The notes: generated by a model not told the origin, from the letters alone. DNA of 64,000 bases from Cohnella silvisoli (GCF_021190915.1 NZ_JAIOAP010000006.1:124001-188000); one strand, 5' to 3'. Counted from the stretch's first letter, positions 30,514-42,823 are shown. Numbers and translations: made by a program.

Positions 30514-30747
30514 CTACTTATGCCACCACGACTCCACGATTTGATGAGCAACGGTTGGGTTGTATCCTTTCCCTATCAAGTAAGAGACAGCCGCCGCCTC
30601 CCTCAAAGCATGTTCAACCGATATCGTTTGAGCTTCTTTTAATCCATTCTGAACCCAAGGTTCAACTACTTGCAAAGTTTCGTTTTTTAAATGGTACATA
30701 TTTGGATATGCGCAGGCAGGGTATTGCTGATAATAAGAATTCAACAA
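30514..30747 (-). CDS. Small hypothetical protein, 77 residues
   Basis: I do not recognise this family. It has an aromatic N terminus (LLNSYYQQYPACAYPNMYH), then a helical part (VEPWVQNGLKEAQTISVEHALREAAA, with VSYLIGKGYNPTVAHQIVESWW). There is no signal peptide or membrane segment. Reasons to believe it is real: AGGAG lies eight bases before the TTG at 30747, and a tight terminator follows the stop. An in-frame ATG at 30780 has no binding site. It stands alone between the mannan locus promoter and the suf operon. The pattern resembles small soluble regulators or spore-associated proteins of Bacilli, but that is only an impression. Confidence 0.7.
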   Translation of the reverse strand: MLNSYYQQYPACAYPNMYHLKNETLQVVEPWVQNGLKEAQTISVEHALREAAAVSYLIGKGYNPTVAHQIVESWWHK

Positions 30748-30872
30748 TTTATTATCTCCTCTCGAATTACAATACACCATCGTATGCCTAATGCGACTGT
30801 TTTGACTTAATTTTAAAATTGATAAAAGGCGAATTTATATGTATTGTCCCAAGCTCTGCCGCATACTCGGTG

Positions 30873-30935
30873 AAAAAATAAAAAACGTATCCGAGCGACT
30901 TCAGCACGCAAGCGTGAAAGTCACAGCGGACACGT
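30873..30935 (-). terminator. Terminator of the suf operon
   Basis: Long interrupted hairpin (30885-30935): ACGT/ACGT, TCCG/CGGA, GACTT/AAGTC and CACGC/GCGTG arms nested around a two-base loop, followed on the minus strand by a T-rich run (TTTTTTATTTTTT). It begins 36 bases after the sufB stop. Confidence 0.85.
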
Positions 30936-30971
30936 AATCTGGAACGAAGAAGAAATCCCTTGCTGCTAAGG

Positions 30972-32369
30972 TTAACCGATCGAGCCTTCCATCTCCATCT
31001 TGATAAGACGGTTCATCTCGACGGCGTATTCCATCGGCAATTCTTTGGTGAACGGTTCAATGAAACCCATAACGATCATTTGCGTCGCTTCAGCATCCGA
31101 CAATCCGCGGCTCATCAGGTAGAATAATTGATCCTCTGATACCTTGGAAACCGTCGCTTCATGCTCCAGCGTAATGTTGTCGTTCATAATTTCATTATAC
31201 GGAATCGTATCGCTTGTCGATTGATCATCCATGATTAGCGTATCGCACTTAATGTTGGCTTTAGCGCCTTCGGCATTTCGACCGAATGAAGCAAGACCGC
31301 GATAAGTGACTTTACCGCCGTGCTTGGAGATCGATTTGGATACGATCGTCGAGCTTGTATCCGGAGCCAAGTGAATCATCTTGGCGCCTGCGTCTTGATG
31401 CTGGCCTTTGCCGGCGACGGCGATGGAAAGCACCATGCCTTTAGCGCCGCGGCCCTTCAGGACGACCGCAGGATATTTCATCGTCAGCTTGGAACCGATG
31501 TTGCCATCGACCCATTCCATCGTTGCATTTTCTTCAGCTACCGCCCGTTTGGTTACGAGGTTGTAAATATTCGGTGCCCAGTTCTGAATCGTCGTGTAAC
31601 GGACGCGGGCGTCCTTCTTAACGATGATTTCAACAACGGCGCTATGAAGAGAGTTCGTGCTATATACAGGCGCTGTACAGCCCTCTACATAGTGCACGGA
31701 GCTGCCTTCGTCGGCAATGATCAACGTACGCTCGAATTGACCCATGTTCTCGGAGTTAATCCGGAAGTAGGCTTGCAGCGGAACCGTACATTGAACGCCT
31801 TTAGGAACGTATATGAAGCTGCCTCCGGACCATACCGCGCTATTCAGTGCCGCGAATTTGTTGTCTGCGGGTGGGATAACGGTACCGAAATATTCTTTGA
31901 AAATTTCCGGGTACTCGCGAATAGCCGAATCCGTATCCGAGAAAATAACGCCTTGTTTCGTCAATTCTTCTTGCATGCTGTGATACACGACTTCGGATTC
32001 GTACTGCGCGGACACGCCGGCGAGGAACTTCTGTTCCGCTTCCGGAATTCCTAGCTTATCGAAAGTCGCCTTGATCTCTTCGGGTACTTCTTCCCAAGTT
32101 TTCCCTTGTTTCTCCGACGGTTTAACATAGTACTGGATCTCTTCGAAATCCAGATCATCCATGTTCCCGCCCCATTTAGGCATTTCCATCTTACGGAATT
32201 GCTCCAGGGATTTCAGGCGGAACTTAAGCATCCATTCCGGTTCGCCCTTCATCTCCGAAATCGTACGGACGATTTCTTCGGTTAGACCTTTACCGGATTG
32301 GAAAATCGCCTTATGCTCGTCGCGAAACCCGTATTTGTACTCTTCCAAGTCGGGCATTTGCTTAGCCAT
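30972..32369 (-). CDS. sufB: Fe-S cluster assembly protein SufB
   Basis: Scaffold subunit of the SufBCD complex, 465 residues. The start [20 protein letters not shown] is characteristic of Firmicutes SufB; the beta-helix core has [42 protein letters not shown] and the functional Glu/Cys region. The C-terminal end has [38 protein letters not shown] 32369 follows GGAGG. Last gene of sufCDSUB, 18 bases after sufU. Confidence 0.97.
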   Translation of the reverse strand: MAKQMPDLEEYKYGFRDEHKAIFQSGKGLTEEIVRTISEMKGEPEWMLKFRLKSLEQFRKMEMPKWGGNMDDLDFEEIQYYVKPSEKQGKTWEEVPEEIKATFDKLGIPEAEQKFLAGVSAQYESEVVYHSMQEELTKQGVIFSDTDSAIREYPEIFKEYFGTVIPPADNKFAALNSAVWSGGSFIYVPKGVQCTVPLQAYFRINSENMGQFERTLIIADEGSSVHYVEGCTAPVYSTNSLHSAVVEIIVKKDARVRYTTIQNWAPNIYNLVTKRAVAEENATMEWVDGNIGSKLTMKYPAVVLKGRGAKGMVLSIAVAGKGQHQDAGAKMIHLAPDTSSTIVSKSISKHGGKVTYRGLASFGRNAEGAKANIKCDTLIMDDQSTSDTIPYNEIMNDNITLEHEATVSKVSEDQLFYLMSRGLSDAEATQMIVMGFIEPFTKELPMEYAVEMNRLIKMEMEGSIG

Positions 32370-32387
32370 AATCGTCAACCTCCTTGT

Positions 32388-35357
<2,970 letters not shown>

Positions 35358-35375
35358 GAATGCTTTGCCCCCTCC

Positions 35376-36155
35376 TTAAGCTTGGCCGACGGTCTCGTCG
35401 ACGATGCCCAGTTCTTCTTTAACCCAATCGTAGCCTTCAGCTTCCAGACGCTGTGCCAGCTCCGGTCCGCCGGATTTCACGATACGGCCTTGCATCATAA
35501 CGTGGACATGATCAGGCGTAATATAGTTCAGCAAACGCTGATAGTGAGTGATGATAAGGAATCCGCGATCTTCGGCACGCATCGCGTTCACGCCTTCGGC
35601 TACGATACGAAGAGCATCGATGTCCAAACCGGAGTCGATTTCATCCAAAATAACGAGCTTAGGCTCCAGCAGCATCATTTGCAAAATTTCGTTCCGTTTC
35701 TTCTCTCCGCCGGAGAAACCTTCGTTCAAATAACGATGCATGAACTCGGGGTTCATCTCGAGTTCCTTCATTTTCTTCTCCATTTGGCGGATGAATTTAA
35801 TGAGGGAAATCTCATTGCCTTCTTCGCGACGCGCATTGATTGCGCTGCGAAGGAAGTCCGCATTCGTTACGCCGGTAATTTCGCTTGGGTATTGCATAGC
35901 CAAGAACAGGCCTGCCCGGGCACGCTCGTCCACTGCCATTTCTAGCACGTCTTCACCGTTAAGCGTAACCGTGCCGTCTGTTACTTCATATTTCGGATGG
36001 CCCATGAGCGCGGATGCAAGAGTACTTTTACCCGTACCGTTCGGTCCCATGATGGCATGAACTTCGCCGCCCTTTATATTCAGATCAATGCCCTTCAATA
36101 TTTCTTTACCCTCAATAGACGATTTCAGCCCGCGTATTTCAAATTCAGTAGCCAT
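35376..36155 (-). CDS. sufC: Fe-S cluster assembly ATPase SufC
   Basis: ABC-type ATPase of 259 residues that drives the SufBCD complex. Walker A is GPNGTGKST near residue 37, the signature [15 protein letters not shown] near 148, Walker [13 protein letters not shown] near 168, and the switch His in [10 protein letters not shown]. Start ATG 36155 follows GGAGGTATT; the frame continues upstream without a better site. First gene of the operon, preceded by the promoter region at 36216-36265. Confidence 0.97.
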   Translation of the reverse strand: MATEFEIRGLKSSIEGKEILKGIDLNIKGGEVHAIMGPNGTGKSTLASALMGHPKYEVTDGTVTLNGEDVLEMAVDERARAGLFLAMQYPSEITGVTNADFLRSAINARREEGNEISLIKFIRQMEKKMKELEMNPEFMHRYLNEGFSGGEKKRNEILQMMLLEPKLVILDEIDSGLDIDALRIVAEGVNAMRAEDRGFLIITHYQRLLNYITPDHVHVMMQGRIVKSGGPELAQRLEAEGYDWVKEELGIVDETVGQA

Positions 36156-36215
36156 TTTCCTAATACCTCCAAATTTCTGTGAGGATATACTACGCAATCG
36201 GGAAATCCCGACAAT

Positions 36216-36265
36216 AATAAATCCTTATTTATAATCATTTTAATTTGATTCTCAATGATTCTCAA
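36216..36265 (-). promoter_or_regulatory. suf promoter with PerR-like box and a 10-base tandem repeat
   Basis: TTATAATCATTTTAA at 36229-36243 matches the Bacillus PerR box TTATAATNATTATAA at all but one position. It overlaps the -10 (TATAAA on the minus strand) of a promoter whose -35 TTGAGA is 16 bases further upstream. The -35 lies in a perfect tandem repeat of TGATTCTCAA (36246-36255 and 36256-36265), which also partly resembles a Fur box. Confidence 0.55.
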
Positions 36266-36287
36266 TACAATTTTATGAAAGAAACGT

Positions 36288-36336
36288 GAAAAAAGCAAAC
36301 CGGGCCTTTTCCCGCTTGGGAAATTGAGGTCCGGTT
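36288..36336 (-). terminator. Terminator of the DUF1802 gene
   Basis: AACCGG / CCGGTT outer arms and TTTCCC / GGGAAA inner arms, followed on the minus strand by GCTTTTTTC, just past the stop of the gene at 36341 and upstream of the suf promoter. Confidence 0.8.
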
Positions 36337-36340
36337 CGAT

Positions 36341-36916
36341 CTAAGTGACTCGGATTTTGATTTGGTTTCTAACGGCATTGGCTTGATGTTCGAATTTGTC
36401 ATCATCCAGAACGGGTGACATGGACGATGGAACCGCATCCTCCAACCATAACCACGACTTGCATCCACCGTAACTTTCCCGCATCGGAATCTCGATTGGC
36501 TTCTCCAGCTTATAAACCCTGAGGATCAATACGTGGAGCGGTTTCGTTCTTTTCCACTTCAGACGTTCTTCCGCGTAATCTTCCGTCCATATATGCAATT
36601 CATCCAGCTGCTGGAGCGTTTCGACGTCCGTTACTTCGATATCTTCGACGACTTTCGCATATGAGGACAGACGCACACGGTCCGACAACTCCGCTGCTTC
36701 CGCTTGCGTTAAACTTACCATTTCGCTTGCTTCAGGCTTAACCAAATCGGGCCTCTGGTGCTCGAACGAAGGAAATAGGTAAAACTCCGGACTTTCCAGC
36801 TTGAACTCCTTCGTTTCCTCCGATATTCCGCCTTTGCGCAGCACGATCACTTGGCTGCCTTGCTCCAGCGCTTTAACGGCTACCGCCCATTCCCTTAACG
36901 CGATCGGTCGCTCCAT
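36341..36916 (-). CDS. DUF1802 family protein
   Basis: Conserved protein of about 191 residues found in Firmicutes and cyanobacteria; molecular function unknown. Family segments are IALREWAVAVKALEQGSQVIVLRKGGI at the N terminus and YLFPSFEHQRPDLVKP. The middle part is charged and helical. No signal peptide or membrane segment. ATG 36916 is taken as start. It is a single-gene unit divergent from the neopullulanase, with its own terminator. Confidence 0.85.
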   Translation of the reverse strand: MERPIALREWAVAVKALEQGSQVIVLRKGGISEETKEFKLESPEFYLFPSFEHQRPDLVKPEASEMVSLTQAEAAELSDRVRLSSYAKVVEDIEVTDVETLQQLDELHIWTEDYAEERLKWKRTKPLHVLILRVYKLEKPIEIPMRESYGGCKSWLWLEDAVPSSMSPVLDDDKFEHQANAVRNQIKIRVT

Positions 36917-37013
36917 CTCTCTTCGCAACCCCTCTCCACGTGCTCTGTGTCTTCATTATAACACAGTTGTTATTAGGTGAGGTTATTGGGGGGATCGACT
37001 GTTTTATTAATAG

Positions 37014-37128
37014 ATGCCACTAGAACAATTATAGTGTATAATGAACCTATTAATTAGAAGGCCATGTTGCCCGGTCGATGACTAAGGCACAACCTCGGAG
37101 CACTTATTCCCGGGTTGTGCCTTTTTTG
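37014..37128 (+). promoter_or_regulatory. Promoter and leader terminator upstream of the neopullulanase
   Basis: -10 TATAAT at 37037-37042 with a weak -35 ATGCCA (37014-37019, 17-base spacer). About 35 bases past the expected transcription start comes a perfect 11-base stem AAGGCACAACC / GGTTGTGCCTT (37084-37123) followed by six T residues. This intrinsic terminator lies between promoter and gene start (37180), so the leader is either an attenuator or makes a short RNA of about 80 bases. I recognise no known riboswitch in it. Confidence 0.6.
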
Positions 37129-37179
37129 TGTGTTCCAGGGAACAGTAGCCTAATCTATTTCCGCCAAAGGAGCTTACCT

Positions 37180-38915
37180 ATGCTAAGAGAAGCTATATAC
37201 CACCGCCCCAAAAACAATTGGTCCTATGCCTACGATCGCGAAACGGTACATCTGCGCCTTCGCACCAAACGCGGAGACGTCTCCCAAGTTTCATTAGTTT
37301 ACGGCGACAAATACAATTGGCATATCGTAGGATGCCAAACGGCGGAGATGAAGGTGTTCGCGCAGGACTCTCTGTTCGACTATTGGCAGATTGCGGTCAA
37401 ACCGACTTACCGGAGGTTAAAATACGGCTTTAAATTGCAGGAAGGCGACGAGACGCTTTGGATGAACGAACAGGGCTTTCACGAATCGGAACCTGCGAAT
37501 ATATATCTTTACTACGAGTTTCCTTTTCTGAATCCAGCGGATGTTTTCGCGCCTCCGGCTTGGGTTAAAGACGCCGTCTTTTATCAAATTTTCCCCGAAC
37601 GTTTCGCCAACGGCGATTCATCGAATGATCCGGACAATGTGGAATCTTGGGGCGAAGAGCCGACACCGAGCAATTTTTTCGGCGGGGACCTGCAAGGGGT
37701 TATCGATCATCTGGACCATCTGGAGAAACTCGGAATAAACGCGATTTACTTCAATCCGCTGTTCGAAGCGCCGACCAATCACAAATACGATACGATCGAT
37801 TATAGGAAAATAGATCCAACGAGAAAATGAAGGAATTGGTGGAAGCCTGCCATTCCCGCGGCATAAAGGTTTTGTTGGATGCGGTGTTCAACCACAGCGG
37901 CAGTCAGTTCCCTCCATTCCTAGACGTCAAGGAAAATGGGGCAAGTTCCCGTTATGCGGACTGGTTCCACGTTAGGGAATTCCCATTGGAAGTTCGGGAC
38001 GGCATTCCGACTTTCGACGCTTTCGCTTTTGGTGCCGATATGCCGAAGTTGAACACGGAGAACGCCGAAGTGCAGGAGCACTTGCTGGACGTCGCTCGCT
38101 ACTGGATCGAAGAGATCGGCGTAGATGGCTGGAGACTGGATGTTGCCAACGAGGTTGACCACCGGTTCTGGCGCAAATTCCGCGACGTCGTGAAGCAAGC
38201 GAATCCGGAAGCCTATATTCTCGGGGAAATCTGGCATGACTCCCAGCCTTGGCTGGGCGGTGACCAGTTTGATGCCGTTATGAACTACCCTCTTACGGAA
38301 GCGGTTCTGGATTACGCCGTTCGTGGTACCCGGGATGGGCGCCAATTCGCGGACCTAGTCGGCTATTTGCTCGCCGCTTATCCTCAGCAAGCCACCGAAG
38401 CCGCGTTTAACTTGCTTGGCAGCCATGATACTCCTCGTTTGCTGACCCTTAGCAAAGGGGATAAACGGCGGTTGAAACTGGCAACGGTCATTCAGTTTAC
38501 CTTCGCGGGGACCCCATGCATTTACTACGGCGACGAAGTCGGGCTGGATGGAGGGCAGGATCCGGGCTGCCGAAAATGCATGGAATGGGACGAGGCGAAG
38601 CAGGACGGAGATTTGTTCGCTTTTTTCACGGCGGTGGTGAAGCTTCGGAACAGCCATAGAGCCCTTCGCGACGGTTCATTCGAGATGCTTCATGCGGAGC
38701 CGGGGAGTCATGCGGTCGCATACGCTCGCCATGCGGATGGAGAGAAGTTCGTTATCGCCTTGAATGCGGGCAAGCGAAAAAAGGCGGTGGCGTTGCCGGT
38801 AGAGCAAGGCTCGAACTGCGAAGTCGTCTTCGGCGAGGGAACGGCTGTCGTGAAAGGACGGAAATTGCAGGTGTCGCTTCCACCGCTCGGTTACGCGATT
38901 GTTCGGGTGGGGTAA
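37180..38915 (+). pseudogene. Neopullulanase/cyclomaltodextrinase (GH13) with a frameshift
   Basis: Intracellular GH13 enzyme split into two frames. The first part (37180-37830, 216 residues) has the CBM34-like N domain and the start of the barrel (WVKDAVFYQIFPERFANGD, AIYFNPLFEAPTNHKYDT, IDYRKIDPT). The second (37827-38915, 362 residues) has all catalytic regions: VLLDAVFNHSG, GWRLDVANEV (nucleophile Asp), GEIWHD (acid/base Glu) and LLGSHDTPR. At the junction the expected FGxxEKMKELV is interrupted: CCAACGAGAAAATG looks like a loss of 10 or 13 bases between short AACG repeats. The halves overlap as ATGA, so reinitiation might still yield two chains. ATG 37180 follows AAAGGAG. A sequencing error is possible. 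Confidence 0.85.
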
Positions 38916-38931
38916 GATGGAGCCTTTCGCG

Positions 38932-39033
38932 TCATATCAAGAACATCGCGACTACCGTCGTTACCGTGAAGCCGATCAACACCGGCTTCAGGTTCCGCCG
39001 TGCCCCACCAAAGCCCACTCCCCAGTCGTTCAT
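38932..39033 (-). other. Possible 33-residue membrane peptide ORF in a gene-poor gap
   Basis: Between the neopullulanase stop and the mdxG stop (about 390 bases) there is no convincing gene. A minus-strand ORF, MNDWGVGFGGARRNLKPVLI followed by GFTVTTVVAMFLI, would give one membrane segment. It has no visible ribosome binding site. An inverted repeat CCACTCCC / GGGAGTGG spans its start. The rest of the gap holds a terminator and an amylase remnant. Confidence 0.25.
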
Positions 39034-39105
39034 GTAAGTGATTTATTGTATGTGCGGGAGTGGATAGGCGTTCAATAAACCGATATGCCAAATACACCAT
39101 ATGCT

Positions 39106-39141
39106 AAAAACCCCGTTGCCTGAAGGGGGAATGGGGTTTTT
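39106..39141 (+). terminator. Terminator downstream of the neopullulanase
   Basis: Stem AAAAACCCC / GGGGTTTTT with an 18-base loop; works on the plus strand and possibly in both directions. Confidence 0.8.
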
Positions 39142-39280
39142 GCTGTTTGAGGCTTCTATATTTGCTCTCCTTGCCTTTGGCGGAATCTACAAACCACGGG
39201 TGCTCCACGCTGGAATAATCAAACTGTTTGAAATCTCCCAGCGTGCCGTAATCGGGATTAATCCCCTAGTAATCCGTCAA
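39140..39280 (-). pseudogene. Remnant of a GH13 alpha-amylase gene
   Basis: Translating the minus strand gives LTDY, stop, GINPDYGTLGDFKQF, then directly DYSSVEHPWFVDSAKGKESKYRSLK. These are two conserved parts of GH13 amylases (TDYYxIxPDYGTLxDF and NHTSxEHPWFxxSAKxKxSKYRDWY) joined in one frame with about 25 codons missing between them and a TAG in place of a Tyr codon. It lies directly after mdxG on the same strand, the usual place for an amylase in maltodextrin operons. The rest of the gene is gone. Confidence 0.72.
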
Positions 39281-39305
39281 TTAAAACAAGACGAGATGGT
39301 CTTCC

Positions 39306-40136
39306 TCATCCTTTGGACGCGCCTGCCGTCAATCCGTCAACAAGGAAACGTTGTGTGTACATAAACAAAAGCGTAATCGGAATCGCAACGAGCACGCAAC
39401 CCGCCGCAAACAATGTAAATTCCGTGCTGTTGTAGGAATCAACTAGATTCCACAATCCTACGGCAAGCGTCCAATGCTCCGGCGTTCTAAGAATGGCTCT
39501 GGCGAAAATAAAGTCCACCCAAGCTCCGGCAAAGGTTGTGAGCGAGATGTACGTAATGATCGGTCTAGACAACGGAAGGATAATGCTGACGAATATTTTC
39601 ATATGTCCGGCTCCGTCGATTCTAGCCGCTTCTTCCAAGCTGCGCGGAATCGTATCGAAAAATCCTTTGGCCACGAACATCCCGAGAGCAGCCCCGGAAG
39701 CATACACGAGCACAAGCGCCCAAATGGAATCAAGCAAATCGAGCGTGTTCAAAATGATGAACGTCGCCATGATGCTCAGAAATCCCGGGAACATGCCAAG
39801 GATCAGCACAAGCATAAGCATCGGCTTCCGGCCTTTGAAGCGGAATCTTGAGAAGGCATACGCCGTTAGCAACTGGATAAGCGTTCCCAGAATCATGCTG
39901 GCCGTCGCTACTTTTAACGTGTTCAGGTACCAGGTGGTATAAGGAATCGCTCTATCCGCCCTCACTCTGAACAGGTCGCGATAATGATTCAGTGTCCATT
40001 GAGTGGGAATAAAATGATCGCTGAACAGGGAGTTCCCCACTCTAAAGGAGGACAAGAGCGTCCACAAAGCCGGGTAAAGGGCAGCAATCCCGATTAAGAC
40101 CAGCAGCAAGTAACTGAATAATAACCTTGGTTTCAT
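39306..40136 (-). CDS. mdxG: Maltodextrin ABC transporter permease MdxG/MalG
   Basis: CUT1 permease of 276 residues with six predicted helices. The EAA loop is SLEEAARIDGAGHMKIFVSI near residue 170, and the end has FMYTQRFLVDGLTAGASKG, typical of MalG. It overlaps mdxF by four bases. A small hairpin AAGAC / GTCTT (39288-39303) with T residues behind it lies at the stop. The amylase remnant follows. Confidence 0.94.
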   Translation of the reverse strand: MKPRLLFSYLLLVLIGIAALYPALWTLLSSFRVGNSLFSDHFIPTQWTLNHYRDLFRVRADRAIPYTTWYLNTLKVATASMILGTLIQLLTAYAFSRFRFKGRKPMLMLVLILGMFPGFLSIMATFIILNTLDLLDSIWALVLVYASGAALGMFVAKGFFDTIPRSLEEAARIDGAGHMKIFVSIILPLSRPIITYISLTTFAGAWVDFIFARAILRTPEHWTLAVGLWNLVDSYNSTEFTLFAAGCVLVAIPITLLFMYTQRFLVDGLTAGASKG

Positions 40137-41425
40137 TGGATCATATCCTCCTCCTTGAACGATCTTGTTCTCCTAAACAAAATGATGGCGAATACGGCAA
40201 TGAACAGGAAGATAAGAATCGACACTGCGGCAGCGATGTTGTATTGGTTGAAATCCAACGTCAGCTTATACAGCCAAGTCACGAGAAGATCCGTCTCCCC
40301 TGCATTGTTATACTTCATTGTCGCGGGATTTCCGCCGGTTAGAAGGAAGATCACGTTAAAGTTATTGATGTTGCCCACGAACTGCGTAATAAGGATCGGC
40401 GCCGTTGCGAACAGGACGTAAGGCAACGTTATGTTGCGGAATTGCATCCAACCGGACGCTCCATCCACTTCAGCCGCTTCGTACAAATCTCGCGGGATCG
40501 TCGTCAGAATACCCATGACAAGCACCATCGTGACCGGAATCCCGATCCACATATTAACGACGATAACCGATACCTTTGCCCAGAACGGATCATTCAACCA
40601 CGGCAGTCCCTCCAATCCGAAGGCTCTGAAGTACTGGTTGATCGGACCGAATTTCTCGTTGAGGATGTTCTTCATAATAAGCAAGGATACGAATTGAGGA
40701 ATGGCGTACGGGACAATAAAAAGCATTCTCCAGAAACCTTTCAACCGGATACCCTTCTGGTTAATGAGAAGAGCGACCAGAATGCCTCCGAAATAGCAGG
40801 TTACCGTGGCCATGATCGCCCAAATAATCGTCCAACTCAGAACTCCGAAGAACGTATTGCTCCAGACATTCATGTTAAACAGCTTGTTAAAGGTCGCGAA
40901 TCCGACCCAATCCACCAAATTTTTCGGCGGTATATGATTCGGCGAGGCGTAGTTGGTAAATGCGATCAAAGACGTAAACAGGATCGGCATGATCGTGAAG
41001 AACAATACGCCTAGAAATGGAATCGCCAAGAGCGTCCACGGGAAAACATTGCTGTTCAGGCTCCGCAATTCAGCGCCCTGTTCCCGTCTGCGGCCCACAA
41101 CGACGGCATCGCGAATATTCAGAATGTAGATGAAAACAAAAAGCAATACAACAAGGGCAGCCAAAACTCCGTAAATCATCATGAAGACGGAGTGATCGCC
41201 CGGAACGTTCTTAAATATTTTCCCGACTTTTTCTAAATGCTGGCCTTTATCCCCCAAACTCATGAGCCCTTTCAGATGGGGGAGCAATGGGTTAGTAATA
41301 AAATAAATTCCGGCAGCATGGATGAGAACGAATAGTAGTCCTTTGGCGTATTGCCGGTTATACCACTGTCCTAATCCCGCGCACAAAACCGAAAGCCAAC
41401 ACGCAGCTGCTGCATTTCGCTTCAA
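40133..41425 (-). CDS. mdxF: Maltodextrin ABC transporter permease MdxF/MalF
   Basis: Membrane permease of 430 residues, with the extra N-terminal helices that distinguish MalF from ordinary CUT1 permeases (WLSVLCAGLGQWYNRQYAKG, VLIHAAGIYFI). The EAA motif is DLYEAAEVDGASGWMQFRNI near residue 320. The start is TTG 41425 with AAGGAG ten bases upstream. It follows mdxE after an 81-base gap that contains a strong hairpin. No ATPase gene is present; a shared MsmX-type ATPase is expected. Confidence 0.94.
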   Translation of the reverse strand: MKRNAAAACWLSVLCAGLGQWYNRQYAKGLLFVLIHAAGIYFITNPLLPHLKGLMSLGDKGQHLEKVGKIFKNVPGDHSVFMMIYGVLAALVVLLFVFIYILNIRDAVVVGRRREQGAELRSLNSNVFPWTLLAIPFLGVLFFTIMPILFTSLIAFTNYASPNHIPPKNLVDWVGFATFNKLFNMNVWSNTFFGVLSWTIIWAIMATVTCYFGGILVALLINQKGIRLKGFWRMLFIVPYAIPQFVSLLIMKNILNEKFGPINQYFRAFGLEGLPWLNDPFWAKVSVIVVNMWIGIPVTMVLVMGILTTIPRDLYEAAEVDGASGWMQFRNITLPYVLFATAPILITQFVGNINNFNVIFLLTGGNPATMKYNNAGETDLLVTWLYKLTLDFNQYNIAAAVSILIFLFIAVFAIILFRRTRSFKEEDMIQ

Positions 41426-41454
41426 GCTGAGCCATCTCCTTCTTTAAGCCATTA

Positions 41455-41477
41455 CACCCGCCGATGGCCGGCGGGTG
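41455..41477 (-). other. GC-rich stem-loop between mdxE and mdxF
   Basis: Perfect nine-base stem CACCCGCCG / CGGCGGGTG with a five-base loop and no T run. It sits in the same relative place as the stem-loop at 28782-28819 in the other sugar ABC operon, and probably protects the binding-protein mRNA or limits readthrough. Confidence 0.75.
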
Positions 41478-41506
41478 AATGGAATATATTTCTGTGAAGC
41501 GATTGA

Positions 41507-42823
41507 TTATTTCGAAGATGCGATAGCGTCTTTTACTTTAGCAGCCCAGTCGTCCATCGTTTTTTGCGCATCCGCTTTATCGTTCCAGAGGGAAGACAGC
41601 GCCGCTTCATGGGTCGACCAGAAAGCGTTCATTTCCGAAATTTTCGGCATTGGCGTGGAATTGTCGAATTGTTTCAAGAACACGCTTGCGAACGGATCGC
41701 CGCTTACTGTTTCGCTAGCCGCTACGTTCTTGTTGGACGGCAGGCTGCCGAACAATTCGAAGTTTTTAGTTTGGTATTCCTCGGAAGAAACCAACTGCGC
41801 GAACAATTTCGCCGCGATCGGATATTTCGTATTCGCATTGACCAGGAAGCCTTTAACGCCGGAAAATGGCATCATCGGTTTACCGTTCGGCAAAGTCGGA
41901 TACTCCATAACGCCTAGATTTTTCACGCCGGTTTTGAATTCTTGCGTCTGCCAAGGACCGCTTACGTTCATCGCCAGCTTACCGGACGTAAAGAGGCTGG
42001 TCTTGATGTCGGCTTTAATGTCAGCCGCTTTGATCGGAAGGATTTGATCTTTCAGGCTTCCGAAAAATTTAGCCGCTTCCACGGCGCCAGCGCTGTTCAA
42101 GCCGATATCGGCAGCGTCCGTGCCGTCTTTGCCGAATACGTATCCACCGTAGCCGCCGAAGAAGCCCCAGCTCCAGTATCCGTTGCCGACTTCCCACATG
42201 TAAGCATACTTTTGCGCTTTGGCGTCATTAAAGGTTTTAGCGAAGCTGATCACTTCATCCCAAGTTTTCGGTGCTTCCGGGATCAGGTCTTTGTTGTAAA
42301 ATACGGCCGTCGTCTCAACGGACATCGGGTAGCCGTACAGTTGGCCGTCGATGGACCAAGCGTTTACCGCTTTCTCGGAGTTGATTGCCGCGGACTCTTC
42401 GGAATGGATATCGTTCGGAAGAACGACGCCAGCTTGAACAGCGGAACCGAGTCTGTCATGAACAGCTAGAAATACGTCGGCGCCTACTCCGGCAGGTCCG
42501 TCCGTGATCATTTTCTCGATCGATTTATCCGGACCAACGTCTTGATATTCAACTTCAACGCCGTATTTTTCTTTGAATGCTTTCGCTGCTTCGTCAATCA
42601 GAGCACGTTCGCTAGCGGAATACCATACAACCAATTTAGCGCCTTCTTCAGGAACGAACTCCTCTGCGGCTGGTGCGGAAGCGGAAGGTGCCGCGCTATC
42701 CGTGGCTGCAGGAGCGCTTGCGCTAGGAGAAGACGTGTTGTTATCGTTTTTGCTGCCGCATGCCGCTAAGACGAACACCATTGCCAATACTAAGGACATG
42801 AGCAATAACTTGGGTTTGTTCAT
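41507..42823 (-). CDS. mdxE: Maltodextrin-binding lipoprotein MdxE/MalE
   Basis: Extracellular maltose/maltodextrin-binding protein, 438 residues. The signal MNKPKLLLMSLVLAMVFVLAACG has lipobox LAAC, followed by an Asn/Ser/Ala-rich linker. The body matches MalE: LVVWYSASERALIDEAAKAF, GPAGVGADVFLAVHDRLGSAV, YGYPMSVETTAVFYNKDL, AMNVSGPWQTQEFK, MPFSGVKGFLVN. GAGGGG precedes the ATG. Divergent from a LacI regulator, with operators and a cre-like site in the 441-base intergenic region. Confidence 0.95.
   Translation of the reverse strand: MNKPKLLLMSLVLAMVFVLAACGSKNDNNTSSPSASAPAATDSAAPSASAPAAEEFVPEEGAKLVVWYSASERALIDEAAKAFKEKYGVEVEYQDVGPDKSIEKMITDGPAGVGADVFLAVHDRLGSAVQAGVVLPNDIHSEESAAINSEKAVNAWSIDGQLYGYPMSVETTAVFYNKDLIPEAPKTWDEVISFAKTFNDAKAQKYAYMWEVGNGYWSWGFFGGYGGYVFGKDGTDAADIGLNSAGAVEAAKFFGSLKDQILPIKAADIKADIKTSLFTSGKLAMNVSGPWQTQEFKTGVKNLGVMEYPTLPNGKPMMPFSGVKGFLVNANTKYPIAAKLFAQLVSSEEYQTKNFELFGSLPSNKNVAASETVSGDPFASVFLKQFDNSTPMPKISEMNAFWSTHEAALSSLWNDKADAQKTMDDWAAKVKDAIASSK

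Noticed and set aside
36262-36468. Minus-strand ORF of 68 codons overlapping the end of the DUF1802 gene
   Set aside because: It overlaps the DUF1802 coding region and its terminator, has no binding site and no recognisable motif.
38932-39033. Functional small membrane peptide
   Set aside because: The 33-codon frame has no ribosome binding site, and the inverted repeat over its start would hinder translation; kept only as a low-confidence note in the feature list.
39101-39364. Plus-strand ORF of 87 codons after the neopullulanase terminator
   Set aside because: It runs through the terminator stem and opposite the amylase remnant and mdxG end; the apparent membrane-like sequence is the complement of the GH13 fragment.
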